A stretch of 64,000 bases of DNA from Methylobacterium sp. E-065 (GTDB lineage: Bacteria; Pseudomonadota; Alphaproteobacteria; Rhizobiales; Beijerinckiaceae): contig NZ_JAKSYD010000100.1 in the NCBI RefSeq assembly GCF_022829605.1, positions 149,346-213,345 on the forward strand, in the 5' to 3' direction. Each line of letters opens with the position of its first letter. Position 1 is the first letter of the stretch. Below the pieces are notes generated by a model, which did not search any database, had not been told where the DNA came from, and was given only the letters and a program-made list of their open reading frames with translations. Shown here one piece after another: positions 7,662-18,931 of the stretch. The position numbers and the translations under genes are program-made.

Positions 7662-9644
7662 ATGCGCGTCCCGCGCTCAAGCCTTATGGCGTTGGCCGCC
7701 TTCTTGACCGGAACGGTGGCGTCGGCCGCTATGGCTGCCGATACGGCGGCGCTCGATACCTCCATCGCCCCGCCGGTCTCGGTGTCGCCCTCGCCGACGC
7801 CGCCACCGGATTCAGCCCCGTCCGCGCTGCCGGACTACAAGCCCGAAGCCCCCGTCGCCGAACCGGCGCCTGCCGCAGCCGCGCCCGTGGTCCCGACCGA
7901 TCCCCAGGGCGCCGCCGTATCGGCCCGCCTTGCCGATCCGGCGCCGCTGCTGTTGCGCCTGACGACCAAGGAGCGCGACGCCATCCGCGCGTTCTACGAA
8001 GCCCGCGCCAGCAAGTCCTTGTGGGTCGCAGACGGCGCGTGGACCGAGGCTGCCAAAGCCGTCACCGCCCGACTGGCGGCGGCTGTCGAGGACGGCCTGG
8101 ACGCCAGCGCCTACACGATCCCGAACCTGCCCGGGAAACCGGACGAGAAAGCGGTCGCCGATGCCGATCTGCGCCTGTCCGCAGCGGCCGTGCTGTATGC
8201 GCGCGACGCCCGGGGAGGCCGTATCAATCTTGCATCGATCTCACGCCTGATCACGCCGCATCTCGACCTGCCGGCGGGGAACGACGTGCTGACCAAGCTC
8301 GGTGACGCCGGTGCGAAGGCCGGCGATGTGCTCCAGGGCTACAATCCGGCCACGCCGGGCTACCTCGCGCTCAAGGCCCGGCTCGCTTCGCTGCGCGGCC
8401 CGGCACCGGTCGCCGTCAAGCCGCTGCGGCTGCCATCCGGCCCTGCCCTGCGCCTCGGCATGCACGATCCCCGCGTTCCGCTGCTGCGTGCGCATTTCGG
8501 TTTGGACAACCGCCCGTCCGGGACGTTCGACCAGGGCCCCGGCGAGCCTGACACCTACGATTCCGCCGTCGCCGACGCGGTGTCCAAGTTCCAGCGCGGC
8601 CGGGGCCTGCCTGCCACCGGCATCCTGAACGTCCAGACCGTACTGGCGCTCGCCGATGCCGGCCGGAGCACGCGTCCGACCGGCGGCGAGGCCGAACTGA
8701 TCGTCAACATGGAGCGGTGGCGCTGGCTGCCGGGGGATCTCGGCCCGGACTACATCCTGGTCAACGTGCCGGAATATCGCCTGCGCGCCTATCGCGGCGG
8801 CGTCCTGCGCGACGAGGCCCGGGTCATCGTCGGCAAGCCGGATTCGCGCACGCCGCTGTTTTCGGGGCTGATGGAATACGCGGTCGTCAACCCGTCCTGG
8901 TACGTGCCGCCCTCGATCCTCAAGACGATGGCGCCGAAGCTCGCTGGCTACGGCGGCAAGACCTGGGGCGGCTACGAGGTGGTCCGCCGCGGCGGACACA
9001 TCTCGCTGCGCCAGCCCCCGGGGGAGCGCAATGCGCTGGGCTTCATCAAGTTCATGTTCCCGAACCAGCACGCGGTCTACCTGCACGACACGCCGAACCG
9101 CTCGCTGTTCTCCGCCGCCAAGCGTGACTTCAGCCATGGCTGCGTCCGCGTGGACGATCCATTCCGCCTCGCCGACGCGGTGTTGCCGGACTGGTCGGCG
9201 GAGCGGCTCAAGAAGCTGATCGGCAAGGGCGAGCGCACGCTCCGGCTGCCCGAGAAGCTGCCGGTCCACCTCGCCTATTTCACGGCGTACATGGACGACA
9301 GCGGCACCTACCGCACGCTGCCCGATCTCTACGGCTACGACGCGCCGATGCGCGCGGCCCTCGGGCTGCCCGGTGGCGGCGGTGCGGCGGTCGCCCGGCT
9401 GCCGGACGAGGCGCCCCGGCGCAAGGCCGAGGCCGTACCGACACCGCCGAAGGCTCACAGCGCCCAGCGCCGCTCGACCCATCGCCAGGTGGCCAGCGAA
9501 TGGCCCACCGGTCGCTACGAAGAGGCCGCTCCGCCACGGCGCCATCTGCGCCGGGCCGCCCGCGCCGATGATGCGCCGGAATACGGTGAGCCCGGCCTGT
9601 GGACCCCGGCGCCGCAGCAGGCCGGACCGCGGAGCTACTGGTAG
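7662..9644 (+). CDS. L,D-transpeptidase (YcbB/LdtD-like), periplasmic
   Basis: A 660-aa murein cross-linking enzyme forming 3-3 peptide links. The N-terminus is a signal peptide (MRVPRSSLMALAAFLTGTVA) followed by a Pro/Ala-rich linker. A scaffold domain follows, then a peptidoglycan-binding domain (YDSAVADAVSKFQRGRGLPA), then the YkuD catalytic domain with the SHGCVR motif; the catalytic Cys is residue 494 and an upstream His lies in VYLHDT. The C-terminal 80 residues are Arg/Ala/Pro-rich and probably disordered. GGGAGAACACG precedes the ATG at 7662, which removes a 25-residue upstream extension that would spoil the signal peptide. Confidence 0.92.
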   Translation: MRVPRSSLMALAAFLTGTVASAAMAADTAALDTSIAPPVSVSPSPTPPPDSAPSALPDYKPEAPVAEPAPAAAAPVVPTDPQGAAVSARLADPAPLLLRLTTKERDAIRAFYEARASKSLWVADGAWTEAAKAVTARLAAAVEDGLDASAYTIPNLPGKPDEKAVADADLRLSAAAVLYARDARGGRINLASISRLITPHLDLPAGNDVLTKLGDAGAKAGDVLQGYNPATPGYLALKARLASLRGPAPVAVKPLRLPSGPALRLGMHDPRVPLLRAHFGLDNRPSGTFDQGPGEPDTYDSAVADAVSKFQRGRGLPATGILNVQTVLALADAGRSTRPTGGEAELIVNMERWRWLPGDLGPDYILVNVPEYRLRAYRGGVLRDEARVIVGKPDSRTPLFSGLMEYAVVNPSWYVPPSILKTMAPKLAGYGGKTWGGYEVVRRGGHISLRQPPGERNALGFIKFMFPNQHAVYLHDTPNRSLFSAAKRDFSHGCVRVDDPFRLADAVLPDWSAERLKKLIGKGERTLRLPEKLPVHLAYFTAYMDDSGTYRTLPDLYGYDAPMRAALGLPGGGGAAVARLPDEAPRRKAEAVPTPPKAHSAQRRSTHRQVASEWPTGRYEEAAPPRRHLRRAARADDAPEYGEPGLWTPAPQQAGPRSYW

Positions 9645-9784
9645 CCCTCGAGCGATCAGCGGCCACGATCGCAACTTTCACGTGCGCGGCCACACATCCG
9701 GGCACGATTTCGCCACGGTCCAGCTTTAGCCGTTTCTGCCGATAGCCGGGCACGTCCCGAGCGAGCTGCAGCAGGCTGGAGAGG

Positions 9785-11299
9785 ATGAGGACCGTCGTGC
9801 CGAGCCTTCCAACCCTCCGAAAGCTCGCCATCGCCCTTTCGGGCATCGCGCTGGGGATCCTCGCCGGAACCGCCGAGACCGAGAATGCGGTCGCCAACGG
9901 CGATACCCGCGCACTGACGATCTACCACACCCACACGCAGGAAAGCGCGACCATCACGTTCAAGCGTGACGGGCGCTACGACCGTGCGGCCCTCGAGCAG
10001 ATGAACTGGCTCCTGCGCGACTGGCGCATCAACGAGCCGACCAAGATGGATCCCCGCCTGTTCGACACGGTCTGGGAGGCCTATCGGCAGGTCGGCTCGG
10101 GACAGGCGATCCACATCGTCTCGGCTTATCGCTCGCCCGGCACCAACGCGATGCTGCGCCGCCGTTCGAAGATGGTGGCCGAATACAGCCAGCACATGCT
10201 CGGCAAGGCGATGGACTTCTACCTGCCGGACGTGCCGATCGACCGGATCCGCGAGGTCGGGCTCCGGATGCAGCGCGGCGGCGTCGGCTGGTATCCGCAT
10301 GCGGGCACGCCGTTCATCCACCTCGATGTCGGCTCGGTGCGGATGTGGCCGCGCATGACCCACGATCAGCTCGCCCGCGTCTTCCCGGACGGCAAGACGG
10401 TCCACCTCGCGAGCGATAACCGCCCCTTCCCGCGCTACGAGGAGGCGAAGGCCGAGATCCTGGCCCGCGGCGGCACCGTCGCCGGCATCACCACCCAGAT
10501 GGCCGGCGGTGGCGAGGAGGAGGATGGGCCGGGCCTGTTCGGCTTCCTGGCCAGCCTGTTCGGAGGCGGCCGATCCGCCGAGCCGCCCGCTCCGCCGCTG
10601 CCTGCGCCCGTGGCGACGAAGACCCGTCGCGCGCCCGTTATCGCCGTGGCGAGCGCCGATCCGCAGGATACGGTCGGGACCCGCTCCGCCCTCGCCTACG
10701 CCGCGCCCGCGGCCGACGACGCCCTGCGCGGCTCCCTGGTCCAGCGCGAGCTCGCGAAGGCGCCGGACGCGAGAAATGTGGATGCGAAGGCCCTGCTCAC
10801 CGCCGCTCCCCCGGCCTCGAAGGCCGAGGAGGCCATCGCTGCCGTCGTGACGCCACTTCCGCCGCGCCGACCGTCGGACCTCGCCGCCGTCGTGGCGGCC
10901 CTCACGATGCCGCTGCCACCGCCGCGCCCGGTGCAGTTCGCCGCGCTGAACGGCGGCATGGCCAACCTCCCGGCCGCAACCGAGATCCGTGCGCTGGCGA
11001 AACCCGCGCCCGTCGAGCCGGTCCGGGCCCGCACCCTGGTCGCCCCGGATGCCGACGCCAAGTTGCAGCTGCGTGCCCTGTTCGACACCGTCGAGGCCGG
11101 ATCGGTGGCGGCCCCCGCAAGCCGCGGCGCGCCGGTTCGGATCGCCACGACCCGCGTTCGCGACGCCGCGCCGGATGCCATCCTGGCTGCCGCGCCGGAG
11201 CGCACGACAACACGCTTCAGTGCGCGCAGCCCGGGCGACGAGCTCGCGGCAGCCCGGTTCACCGGATCGGCGACACGGGCAGCGTCCGGGGGACGCTGA
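9785..11299 (+). CDS. DUF882 / M15-like murein peptidase homologue
   Basis: A 504-aa exported protein of the YcbK/DUF882 family, related to zinc D-Ala-D-Ala peptidases. A signal-like hydrophobic segment (LRKLAIALSGIALGILAGTA) opens the protein. The conserved domain (about 45-195) includes SAYRSPGTNAML, QHMLGKAMDFY (HxxxxAxD zinc-binding pattern) and PFIHLDVGSVRMW (second His). The C-terminal 300 residues are low-complexity Ala/Pro with no recognisable domain. It lies 140 bp after the L,D-transpeptidase on the same strand, so a joint cell-wall role is likely. GGAGAGG abuts the ATG; a GTG four codons in (9797) would have better spacing. Confidence 0.85.
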   Translation: MRTVVPSLPTLRKLAIALSGIALGILAGTAETENAVANGDTRALTIYHTHTQESATITFKRDGRYDRAALEQMNWLLRDWRINEPTKMDPRLFDTVWEAYRQVGSGQAIHIVSAYRSPGTNAMLRRRSKMVAEYSQHMLGKAMDFYLPDVPIDRIREVGLRMQRGGVGWYPHAGTPFIHLDVGSVRMWPRMTHDQLARVFPDGKTVHLASDNRPFPRYEEAKAEILARGGTVAGITTQMAGGGEEEDGPGLFGFLASLFGGGRSAEPPAPPLPAPVATKTRRAPVIAVASADPQDTVGTRSALAYAAPAADDALRGSLVQRELAKAPDARNVDAKALLTAAPPASKAEEAIAAVVTPLPPRRPSDLAAVVAALTMPLPPPRPVQFAALNGGMANLPAATEIRALAKPAPVEPVRARTLVAPDADAKLQLRALFDTVEAGSVAAPASRGAPVRIATTRVRDAAPDAILAAAPERTTTRFSARSPGDELAAARFTGSATRAASGGR

Positions 11300-11395
11300 G
11301 TTGCTCAGCTTTAGCCGAGCTGGAGGCGAGACGCCTCGCGCGTCCCTGAGACAGATGTGGGTGGGCCGTCGAGCGGCGTCAGCGCGATAGAGACG

Positions 11396-11650
11396 TCAGC
11401 GCAGCGGCTTCGACAGGTTGACGCTCAACGCCGACACCAGCGTCGCCGCGTAACCGTCATCCTGCGTCGCAGCGATGCGATCGGCCTCGTTGCCGCTGTT
11501 CGTCGCGACCGACATCATGAGCATCCCGGCGGTCATCATTCCACCGAGCGCCGCCACGAGTGCGAGATAGGCGCGCACGGCAGCACGCGGCACCGCGACG
11601 ATGACCTGCGGTTCGGTGAGGCCGAGGGGCGTGGGATCGGTCTGGATCAT
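11396..11650 (-). CDS. Hypothetical small membrane protein
   Basis: An 84-aa frame from an ATG at 11648-11650 with one predicted membrane helix (AYLALVAALGGMMTAGMLMM). I do not recognise the family. Residues before the helix are acidic/proline-rich and those after it are polar. It follows ppdK on the same strand with a 192-bp gap. The ribosome site is weak and no homology can be claimed, so this is a tentative gene. Confidence 0.45.
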   Translation of the reverse strand: MIQTDPTPLGLTEPQVIVAVPRAAVRAYLALVAALGGMMTAGMLMMSVATNSGNEADRIAATQDDGYAATLVSALSVNLSKPLR

Positions 11651-11842
11651 GGCCGGTGATTCTGACGGGTGACGCTGAACCCGCCGCGGATCGAAGAAAC
11701 GCACGTCCGACCCATCGGCTCAATGGGTCAACACCGTATTGGCAGTCGAGTTCGCCGAAAGTGCCGGCTTTTCAGCGGCTCTTCTTACGCGTGGTTGAGA
11801 AGCGGTGGAGGACGCCACCTCGGCGCCCTCCCCGGTAGGGCC

Positions 11843-14548
<2,706 letters not shown>

Positions 14549-14698
14549 ATCTGATGCCCGGCTCCGGCCGAGCTGATGGGCGGGGTTGGACCATCCCGCA
14601 CCGCAACGCAAGATGAACGCACGATGGCGTTGTGCGCACCCGTATGACGGCGATGCCGGTCTGTCAGGTGTGGCGCGCCAACTGAGGTGCGCGGCGGC

Positions 14699-14842
14699 TC
14701 AGTGCAGTATTCCCAAGCCGAGGATGCCGACGACGATCAGGTAGATCGCCACGATGTAATTGAGCAGCCGCGGCATGACCAGGATCAGGATCCCGGCGAG
14801 AATCGCGATGAGCGGCTGGAGGTTCGAGATGGTGATCGTCAC
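14699..14842 (-). CDS. DUF3096 small membrane protein
   Basis: A 47-aa protein with GTG start at 14840-14842 preceded by GGGAGG at 5-nt spacing. The sequence is almost wholly hydrophobic (ISNLQPLIAILAGILILVMP, then LLNYIVAIYLIVVGILGLG), matching the pattern of the DUF3096 family: two short helices joined by a PRLLNY turn. Function is unknown. It lies between the pufC terminator and ppdK on the same strand. Confidence 0.75.
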   Translation of the reverse strand: MTITISNLQPLIAILAGILILVMPRLLNYIVAIYLIVVGILGLGILH

Positions 14843-14914
14843 GGGCGCCTCCCGAGGCCGAGCTTGGCCGCCGATATCGACGCCCCTAAACCGCGGAGGT
14901 TCCCTGTGGCTTGC

Positions 14915-14943
14915 GGGCGGCGGAGCCTCGGGCTCCGCCGCCC
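14915..14943 (-). terminator. Hairpin after pufC
   Basis: Perfect 13-bp GC stem, GGGCGGCGGAGCC against GGCTCCGCCGCCC, with a TCG loop, starting 7 bp past the pufC stop. There is no T-tract, so it may act as an RNA 3' stabiliser or a Rho-assisted end rather than a classical intrinsic terminator. Confidence 0.75.
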
Positions 14944-14949
14944 CTCACG

Positions 14950-16062
14950 TCAGGGCTTCGTGGGTTTCAGGGCCGGAGTCTGTGTCCCCGGGATCGGGTC
15001 CTTGGCCTCGCCGGTGGGCAGGCTGGCCTCGATGGTCGGGTGCGACAGCTCCGGGTAGGGCCCGATCACGTTGGCGCCGTTGAGCGGCTTGTTGGCGCCG
15101 TTGTGGCATGTGGCACAGTTGATCTTCGGCGCATCGCCGAGAACGCCCAGGCGGTTCTGCGGGAAGGTCGAGGTCAGCGGCGTCATGTAGTCCTGGTTGA
15201 GGTCCCGGACCATGCGGATGCCGTACCAGGCATGGACGCGGTTCGGCGTGCTCGTGTCCCACTGCGCCACCGAGCGGGTGTTGTGGCAGAAGGTGCAGTT
15301 CACGCCGAGCGACTGCGACATGCTGATCATGATCGCGAAGGTCTTCTCCGCATCTTGGATCGGCTTGCCCTTGGTCTCGGGCAAGGCCGTCGTAGCGTTG
15401 ACCCGGACCGCGTCCTCCGACGTGTCCTTGTGCTGGTAGAAGGCCTGATACACGTCGTAGGGCAGCGAGGTGTTGCCGACTTCCGCGGAGGCGAGGTTCT
15501 GGCTGTTGTTGCGCGGGATGAACCGTCCCGCACCCTGGACCGGACGGTCGAACCAGATATTCGCCGGCACCGGATTGCCCCGGTGGCAGGTGTAGCAAGT
15601 CACGCCCGCCTCGTGGACGTGGTTCTCCTTCCAGGACGAGTTGATGTACTGGGTCATCTGGAGCATGCGGCGAGCGACGCGCTTCTGGTACAGCTCGTCG
15701 GAGGCCATGTTCTCGGTGCTGTGGCAGTAGGTACAGCCCTGCTGCGGTGCAACCCATTCGGTCATCGACACCATGACACGGTTGAACTGCTCGGCCGAGA
15801 GATCGCCCAGCACCTGGACGTTCTCGTAGACCGCCGAGGCCTTGTCGCCACCGGCATCGGCCGGGTCGGCCGGTGCCGGAGCCCTGTTGGCCTCCGACAG
15901 CGCCTCGTTGCCGGCCCGGGTCCGGATCAGGTCCATGCCGGTGCCGCGGAAGCCCGTCTGCTTGACCGCCATGGGCGGGTGGGTCCAGCCCGCGCCGCCG
16001 AACATCGCGATGGTGAGGAAGAGGGCCAGAGCCCCACCGACAACCGCCAGAATCGTCTTCAT
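14950..16062 (-). CDS. pufC: Photosynthetic reaction-centre tetraheme cytochrome c subunit
   Basis: A 370-aa periplasmic electron donor to the oxidised special pair. Four CxxCH heme sites are present: CTYCH (110-114), CYTCH (156-160), CTFCH (256-260) and CATCH (316-320). The N-terminal hydrophobic stretch (residues 3-22) has no lipobox cysteine, so the protein is probably held by an uncleaved helix rather than a lipid anchor. It is the last gene of the superoperon, 10 bp after pufM, and is followed by a strong hairpin. Confidence 0.97.
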   Translation of the reverse strand: MKTILAVVGGALALFLTIAMFGGAGWTHPPMAVKQTGFRGTGMDLIRTRAGNEALSEANRAPAPADPADAGGDKASAVYENVQVLGDLSAEQFNRVMVSMTEWVAPQQGCTYCHSTENMASDELYQKRVARRMLQMTQYINSSWKENHVHEAGVTCYTCHRGNPVPANIWFDRPVQGAGRFIPRNNSQNLASAEVGNTSLPYDVYQAFYQHKDTSEDAVRVNATTALPETKGKPIQDAEKTFAIMISMSQSLGVNCTFCHNTRSVAQWDTSTPNRVHAWYGIRMVRDLNQDYMTPLTSTFPQNRLGVLGDAPKINCATCHNGANKPLNGANVIGPYPELSHPTIEASLPTGEAKDPIPGTQTPALKPTKP

Positions 16063-16072
16063 GACGGCCTCC

Positions 16073-17053
16073 TCACGGCTTCATGCCAGGTGCAAGATGG
16101 GCGGGATCCACGATCGGGCCGTAGACCTGCGGATAGTTCGGAGCGACGTGGTGCTTGACCGCCCAGAGGTACCAATTGTCGACCACGGTGCCGGTGAGCA
16201 GGATGCCGATGCCGCCTGTAAGGGTGGTCAGCACCGCGAACCACCACGCCCAGCGGTGGATCGACTCCATCGTGGCGTTGAAGCCCATGGTCCAGCGCCA
16301 GAACAGGGCGGCGCGCTCGGTGGCGGTGCCGCGATCGACGATCTGGTCGATCTCACGCTCGGCGCCGTAGCGCGAGCAGGCCAGGATGGTTCCGCCATGC
16401 ATGGCGAACAGCAGGGTCGATCCGTAGAGGAACGTGATCGAGAGCATGTGGAACGGGTTGTAGAAGAGGTTGCCGTAGCGAAGCGAGAACGCCGCGGTCC
16501 AATCGAGGTGCGGGAAGATCCCGAACGGCACGGCTTCCGACCACGACCCCATCAGCACCGGGCGGATGAAACCGAGGACGAGATAGAGCCAGATCGCCGA
16601 CGCGAAGGCCCACGGCACGTGGGTGCCGAGACCGAGCGCCCGGGCCCGCCGGTAGAGGTGGACCCACCAGAGCAGGATCGAGGCGGTGAGGAAGAAGCCG
16701 GCGATCAGCCACCAGCCGCCCTCGTTGAGCGGCGGCAGCACCCGGAGCCCGTATTTGGGCAGCGGTGGTTCCAGCGCGAGCCAGGGCAATTGGCGGACGA
16801 ACTGGATTGGGCTCCAGTTCACCGAGGCCCACATGTTGAGCCCGATGATCTCGAACGCGATCAGCCCGCAGGTGATCGACAAAGCCGCGATGTAGCCGAT
16901 GTAGATCGGCCCGACCTGGCTGTTGCCGATGAGCCCGAACAGATAGCTGTTGAACGGCTTGCCGATACGGTCGTCGACCGCCACCGGAACGCCCTGATCC
17001 GGCACGAGCGGACGGACCTGCGCCACCGTGAAGATGTTCTGGTAATAGGCCAT
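16073..17053 (-). CDS. pufM: Photosynthetic reaction centre subunit M
   Basis: A 326-aa integral membrane protein that, with L, binds the bacteriochlorophyll special pair, pheophytins, quinones and non-heme iron. Five hydrophobic helices are visible, starting at [20 protein letters not shown]. The segment [24 protein letters not shown] includes conserved chlorophyll and iron His ligands, and [20 protein letters not shown] is the fifth helix. The C-terminus extends about 20 residues beyond helix E ([12 protein letters not shown] onward), usual for reaction centres with a bound cytochrome. It lies 79 bp downstream of pufL. Confidence 0.98.
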   Translation of the reverse strand: MAYYQNIFTVAQVRPLVPDQGVPVAVDDRIGKPFNSYLFGLIGNSQVGPIYIGYIAALSITCGLIAFEIIGLNMWASVNWSPIQFVRQLPWLALEPPLPKYGLRVLPPLNEGGWWLIAGFFLTASILLWWVHLYRRARALGLGTHVPWAFASAIWLYLVLGFIRPVLMGSWSEAVPFGIFPHLDWTAAFSLRYGNLFYNPFHMLSITFLYGSTLLFAMHGGTILACSRYGAEREIDQIVDRGTATERAALFWRWTMGFNATMESIHRWAWWFAVLTTLTGGIGILLTGTVVDNWYLWAVKHHVAPNYPQVYGPIVDPAHLAPGMKP

Positions 17054-17132
17054 GGCCTGCCCTCCCCGAGGATCCGCGCGCCCGAGCGGCGGGCCCCGTG
17101 TTATTCGTGGTGTCCTGGTCGTATCGCCGCGC

Positions 17133-17957
17133 TCATCCCCAGACGGGCAGGTTGAGCCACCAGCCCCACCATTGCGGCCAGCCCTGGGTCCAGAACGGGC
17201 CGCTGATCACGATGCAGACCGCGCTCCAGAACCCCGCCGCCAGGGCCAGGAACAGGCCGAGCCGGTGCACGCCGAGCGTGCCGATCGAGTAGCCGATCGT
17301 ATCGCGGAAGAACGTGTCCTCGTGCTCGGGCGTCTTGACGGTCTCGCCCTTCTTCGGGTTCGTCGCCGAGAGGATCAGGCCGCCGTGCATGGCCAGCGCC
17401 AGCGTCGTGGTGAAGAAGAACGTCACCGCCAGCATGTGCGCCGGGTTATAGTGGAAGTGGAGATACTGATATCCGGTGTTCGACACCCAATCGAGGTGGC
17501 TCAGGATACCGTACGGGAAGCCGTAGCCCCAGGCGCCCATCAGGAACGGGCGGATCACCACAAGGGTGAAGTAGGCGAAGATCGCCATGCCGAAGGCGAC
17601 CGGCACGTGGTAGCCGATGCCGAGCTTGCGGCAGATCTCGACCTCGCGCAGGGCCCAGGACACGAACGATCCCAGCGCGCAGAAGGTGATGATCTGCCAG
17701 AGGCCGCCTTCCTTGAGCGGCGCCAGCTTCAGCCCGTAGCTGATGTCCGGCGGGGCGATGTTGATCTGCCAGACGTTCCAGGTCGGCCCGATCGCCGCCC
17801 CGTAGATCACCAGGGCCGTGCCGAGCACGGTGAAGAACAGTCCGACGACGCCGAAGAAGCCGACGAAGAACGGTCCGACCCAGAAGTCGAAGAGGTCGCC
17901 GCCGAGCAGCGTACCGCCGCGGATCCTGTATTTGCGCTCGAAGCTCAGCATCGCCAT
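17133..17957 (-). CDS. pufL: Photosynthetic reaction centre subunit L
   Basis: A 274-aa partner of PufM. The opening [20 protein letters not shown] is typical of L subunits. [20 protein letters not shown] and the downstream [20 protein letters not shown] contain the conserved His residues that bind bacteriochlorophyll and the non-heme iron. Five hydrophobic helices fit the family, and the length matches. The gene is separated from pufA by a 9-bp-stem hairpin, which in Rhodobacter marks the boundary between the abundant pufBA and the scarcer pufLM message. Confidence 0.98.
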   Translation of the reverse strand: MAMLSFERKYRIRGGTLLGGDLFDFWVGPFFVGFFGVVGLFFTVLGTALVIYGAAIGPTWNVWQINIAPPDISYGLKLAPLKEGGLWQIITFCALGSFVSWALREVEICRKLGIGYHVPVAFGMAIFAYFTLVVIRPFLMGAWGYGFPYGILSHLDWVSNTGYQYLHFHYNPAHMLAVTFFFTTTLALAMHGGLILSATNPKKGETVKTPEHEDTFFRDTIGYSIGTLGVHRLGLFLALAAGFWSAVCIVISGPFWTQGWPQWWGWWLNLPVWG

Positions 17958-17996
17958 GGCGGCGGCTCCTCGATCAGGCCGAGAGAAGAAAAGGGT

Positions 17997-18022
17997 GACC
18001 GCGGCCCTCGCGCGCCGCGGTC
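17997..18022 (-). promoter_or_regulatory. pufA-pufL intercistronic hairpin
   Basis: Perfect 9-bp stem (GACCGCGGC / GCCGCGGTC) with an 8-nt loop. In Rhodobacter capsulatus hairpins at this position protect the pufBA segment from 3' decay and raise LH1 over reaction-centre synthesis. The same role here is inferred from position. On the minus strand a pyrimidine-rich CACCCTTTTCTTC follows the stem. Confidence 0.65.
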
Positions 18023-18033
18023 CAGACCGGATG

Positions 18034-18222
18034 TCAGGCCGGCAGCTGCGGCAGCGCCAGCGTGATGGCGTTCGCCTGCTTGTTGGCCTTCGGACCTTCC
18101 AGCCAGTTGAACCGGTCGGTCGAGAGCAAGATGAAGTGGATCAGCAGCGCCAGGATGAACAGGAAGGTGAACAGAGCCACCAGTGTTCGACGCGGATCGA
18201 AAAGCAACCAAACCTTATGCAT
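18034..18222 (-). CDS. pufA: Light-harvesting complex 1 alpha polypeptide
   Basis: A 62-aa single-helix antenna protein. It shows the family pattern: N-terminal [14 protein letters not shown], a membrane helix ([20 protein letters not shown]) with the bacteriochlorophyll-ligand His in LLIHF, and the following TDRFNWL. AGGAGG lies 5 nt before the ATG. It follows pufB after 10 bp. The C-terminus is somewhat extended ([21 protein letters not shown]). Confidence 0.96.
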   Translation of the reverse strand: MHKVWLLFDPRRTLVALFTFLFILALLIHFILLSTDRFNWLEGPKANKQANAITLALPQLPA

Positions 18223-18232
18223 GCGATCCTCC

Positions 18233-18469
18233 TCAGCCGATCATCGAGACGAGGGCACGGGCCGCATCGGTGACGCCTTCGAGCGAAGCGTAACCCTGGG
18301 GTCCGGGCAGCCACGGACGCCACAGCCAAACGAGGATGTGGGCGACCACGGCGATTGCCGTGAAGATGAGGAAGCTCGTCAGGAAGATCGCGTGGAACTC
18401 CTTGGCTTCCGGTTCCGTCAGCCCGGACAGGCTGCTCGGTCTTTCTGTTGCAACGGGTCCACCGGCCAT
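18233..18469 (-). CDS. pufB: Light-harvesting complex 1 beta polypeptide
   Basis: A 78-aa antenna partner of Puf[20 protein letters not shown] is the conserved LH1-beta N-terminal region; the ligand His is in [15 protein letters not shown], with the aromatic cluster that hydrogen-bonds the pigment. The C-terminal tail after RPWLP (about 23 residues) is longer than in Rhodobacter. GGAGG lies 9 nt before the ATG. Confidence 0.95.
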   Translation of the reverse strand: MAGGPVATERPSSLSGLTEPEAKEFHAIFLTSFLIFTAIAVVAHILVWLWRPWLPGPQGYASLEGVTDAARALVSMIG

Positions 18470-18492
18470 CGTTCAGACCTCCGTGTGTTGGC

Positions 18493-18512
18493 CGCGCTTC
18501 TCAAAAAGCGCG
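18493..18512 (-). promoter_or_regulatory. Hairpin upstream of pufB
   Basis: CGCGCTT (18493-18499) pairs with AAGCGCG (18506-18512), 6-nt loop, about 24 nt before the pufB ATG in the 205-bp pufQ-pufB gap. It may stabilise the 5' end of the processed pufBA message; a second inverted repeat, GCCGTGA/TCACGGC, lies about 20 bp further upstream. No clear promoter was identified in this gap. Confidence 0.45.
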
Positions 18513-18674
18513 ACGGGTACAGCCGTGAAGCCTGGGTGGTCACGGCCTGACTTCCCCCGCGTCACCGGACGGAAGCATCTCGAACAGGGCGCTCAGCGCC
18601 TCTCACAAAATTCCCGCTGCGCTGTCGCGATCAGAGGGAGAACTCCCGGTGCCGGGGCGTTGTGTGAGGAGCTC

Positions 18675-18899
18675 TCAGCCCATGAAGGCAAAGGGGATGG
18701 CCTGCACCGCCATGGCGCGGGCCTCACCGAAGACGGAGCGGCGCGCAGGCGCGAGGCCCGGTCGCGACACGGCCTGGGCCGGCCGGACGCGCCCAAGGGC
18801 TGCGGCGGCGAGGAAGAACGGGTAGGTCGCCGCCAGGATCAGCCGGAACTGGATCTCTTCCTGGTGCTGGCGGGCATTCGGGACCATCGTGCGCATCAT
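18675..18899 (-). CDS. pufQ: PufQ-like protein
   Basis: A 74-aa protein with one membrane helix (FRLILAATYPFFLAAAALG), at the place pufQ occupies in Rhodobacter between bchZ and pufB. PufQ is required for normal bacteriochlorophyll formation, perhaps as a pigment carrier. The start at 18899 (ATGATG) is preferred because GAAGGAG lies 5 nt upstream; a GTG at 18935 overlaps the bchZ stop but has no ribosome site. The resulting length equals that of R. capsulatus PufQ. Sequence similarity is low, so position and topology carry the call. Confidence 0.8.
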   Translation of the reverse strand: MMRTMVPNARQHQEEIQFRLILAATYPFFLAAAALGRVRPAQAVSRPGLAPARRSVFGEARAMAVQAIPFAFMG

Positions 18900-18931
18900 C
18901 AGGTCTCCTTCGGGGGACAGGGGAAGCTGGG

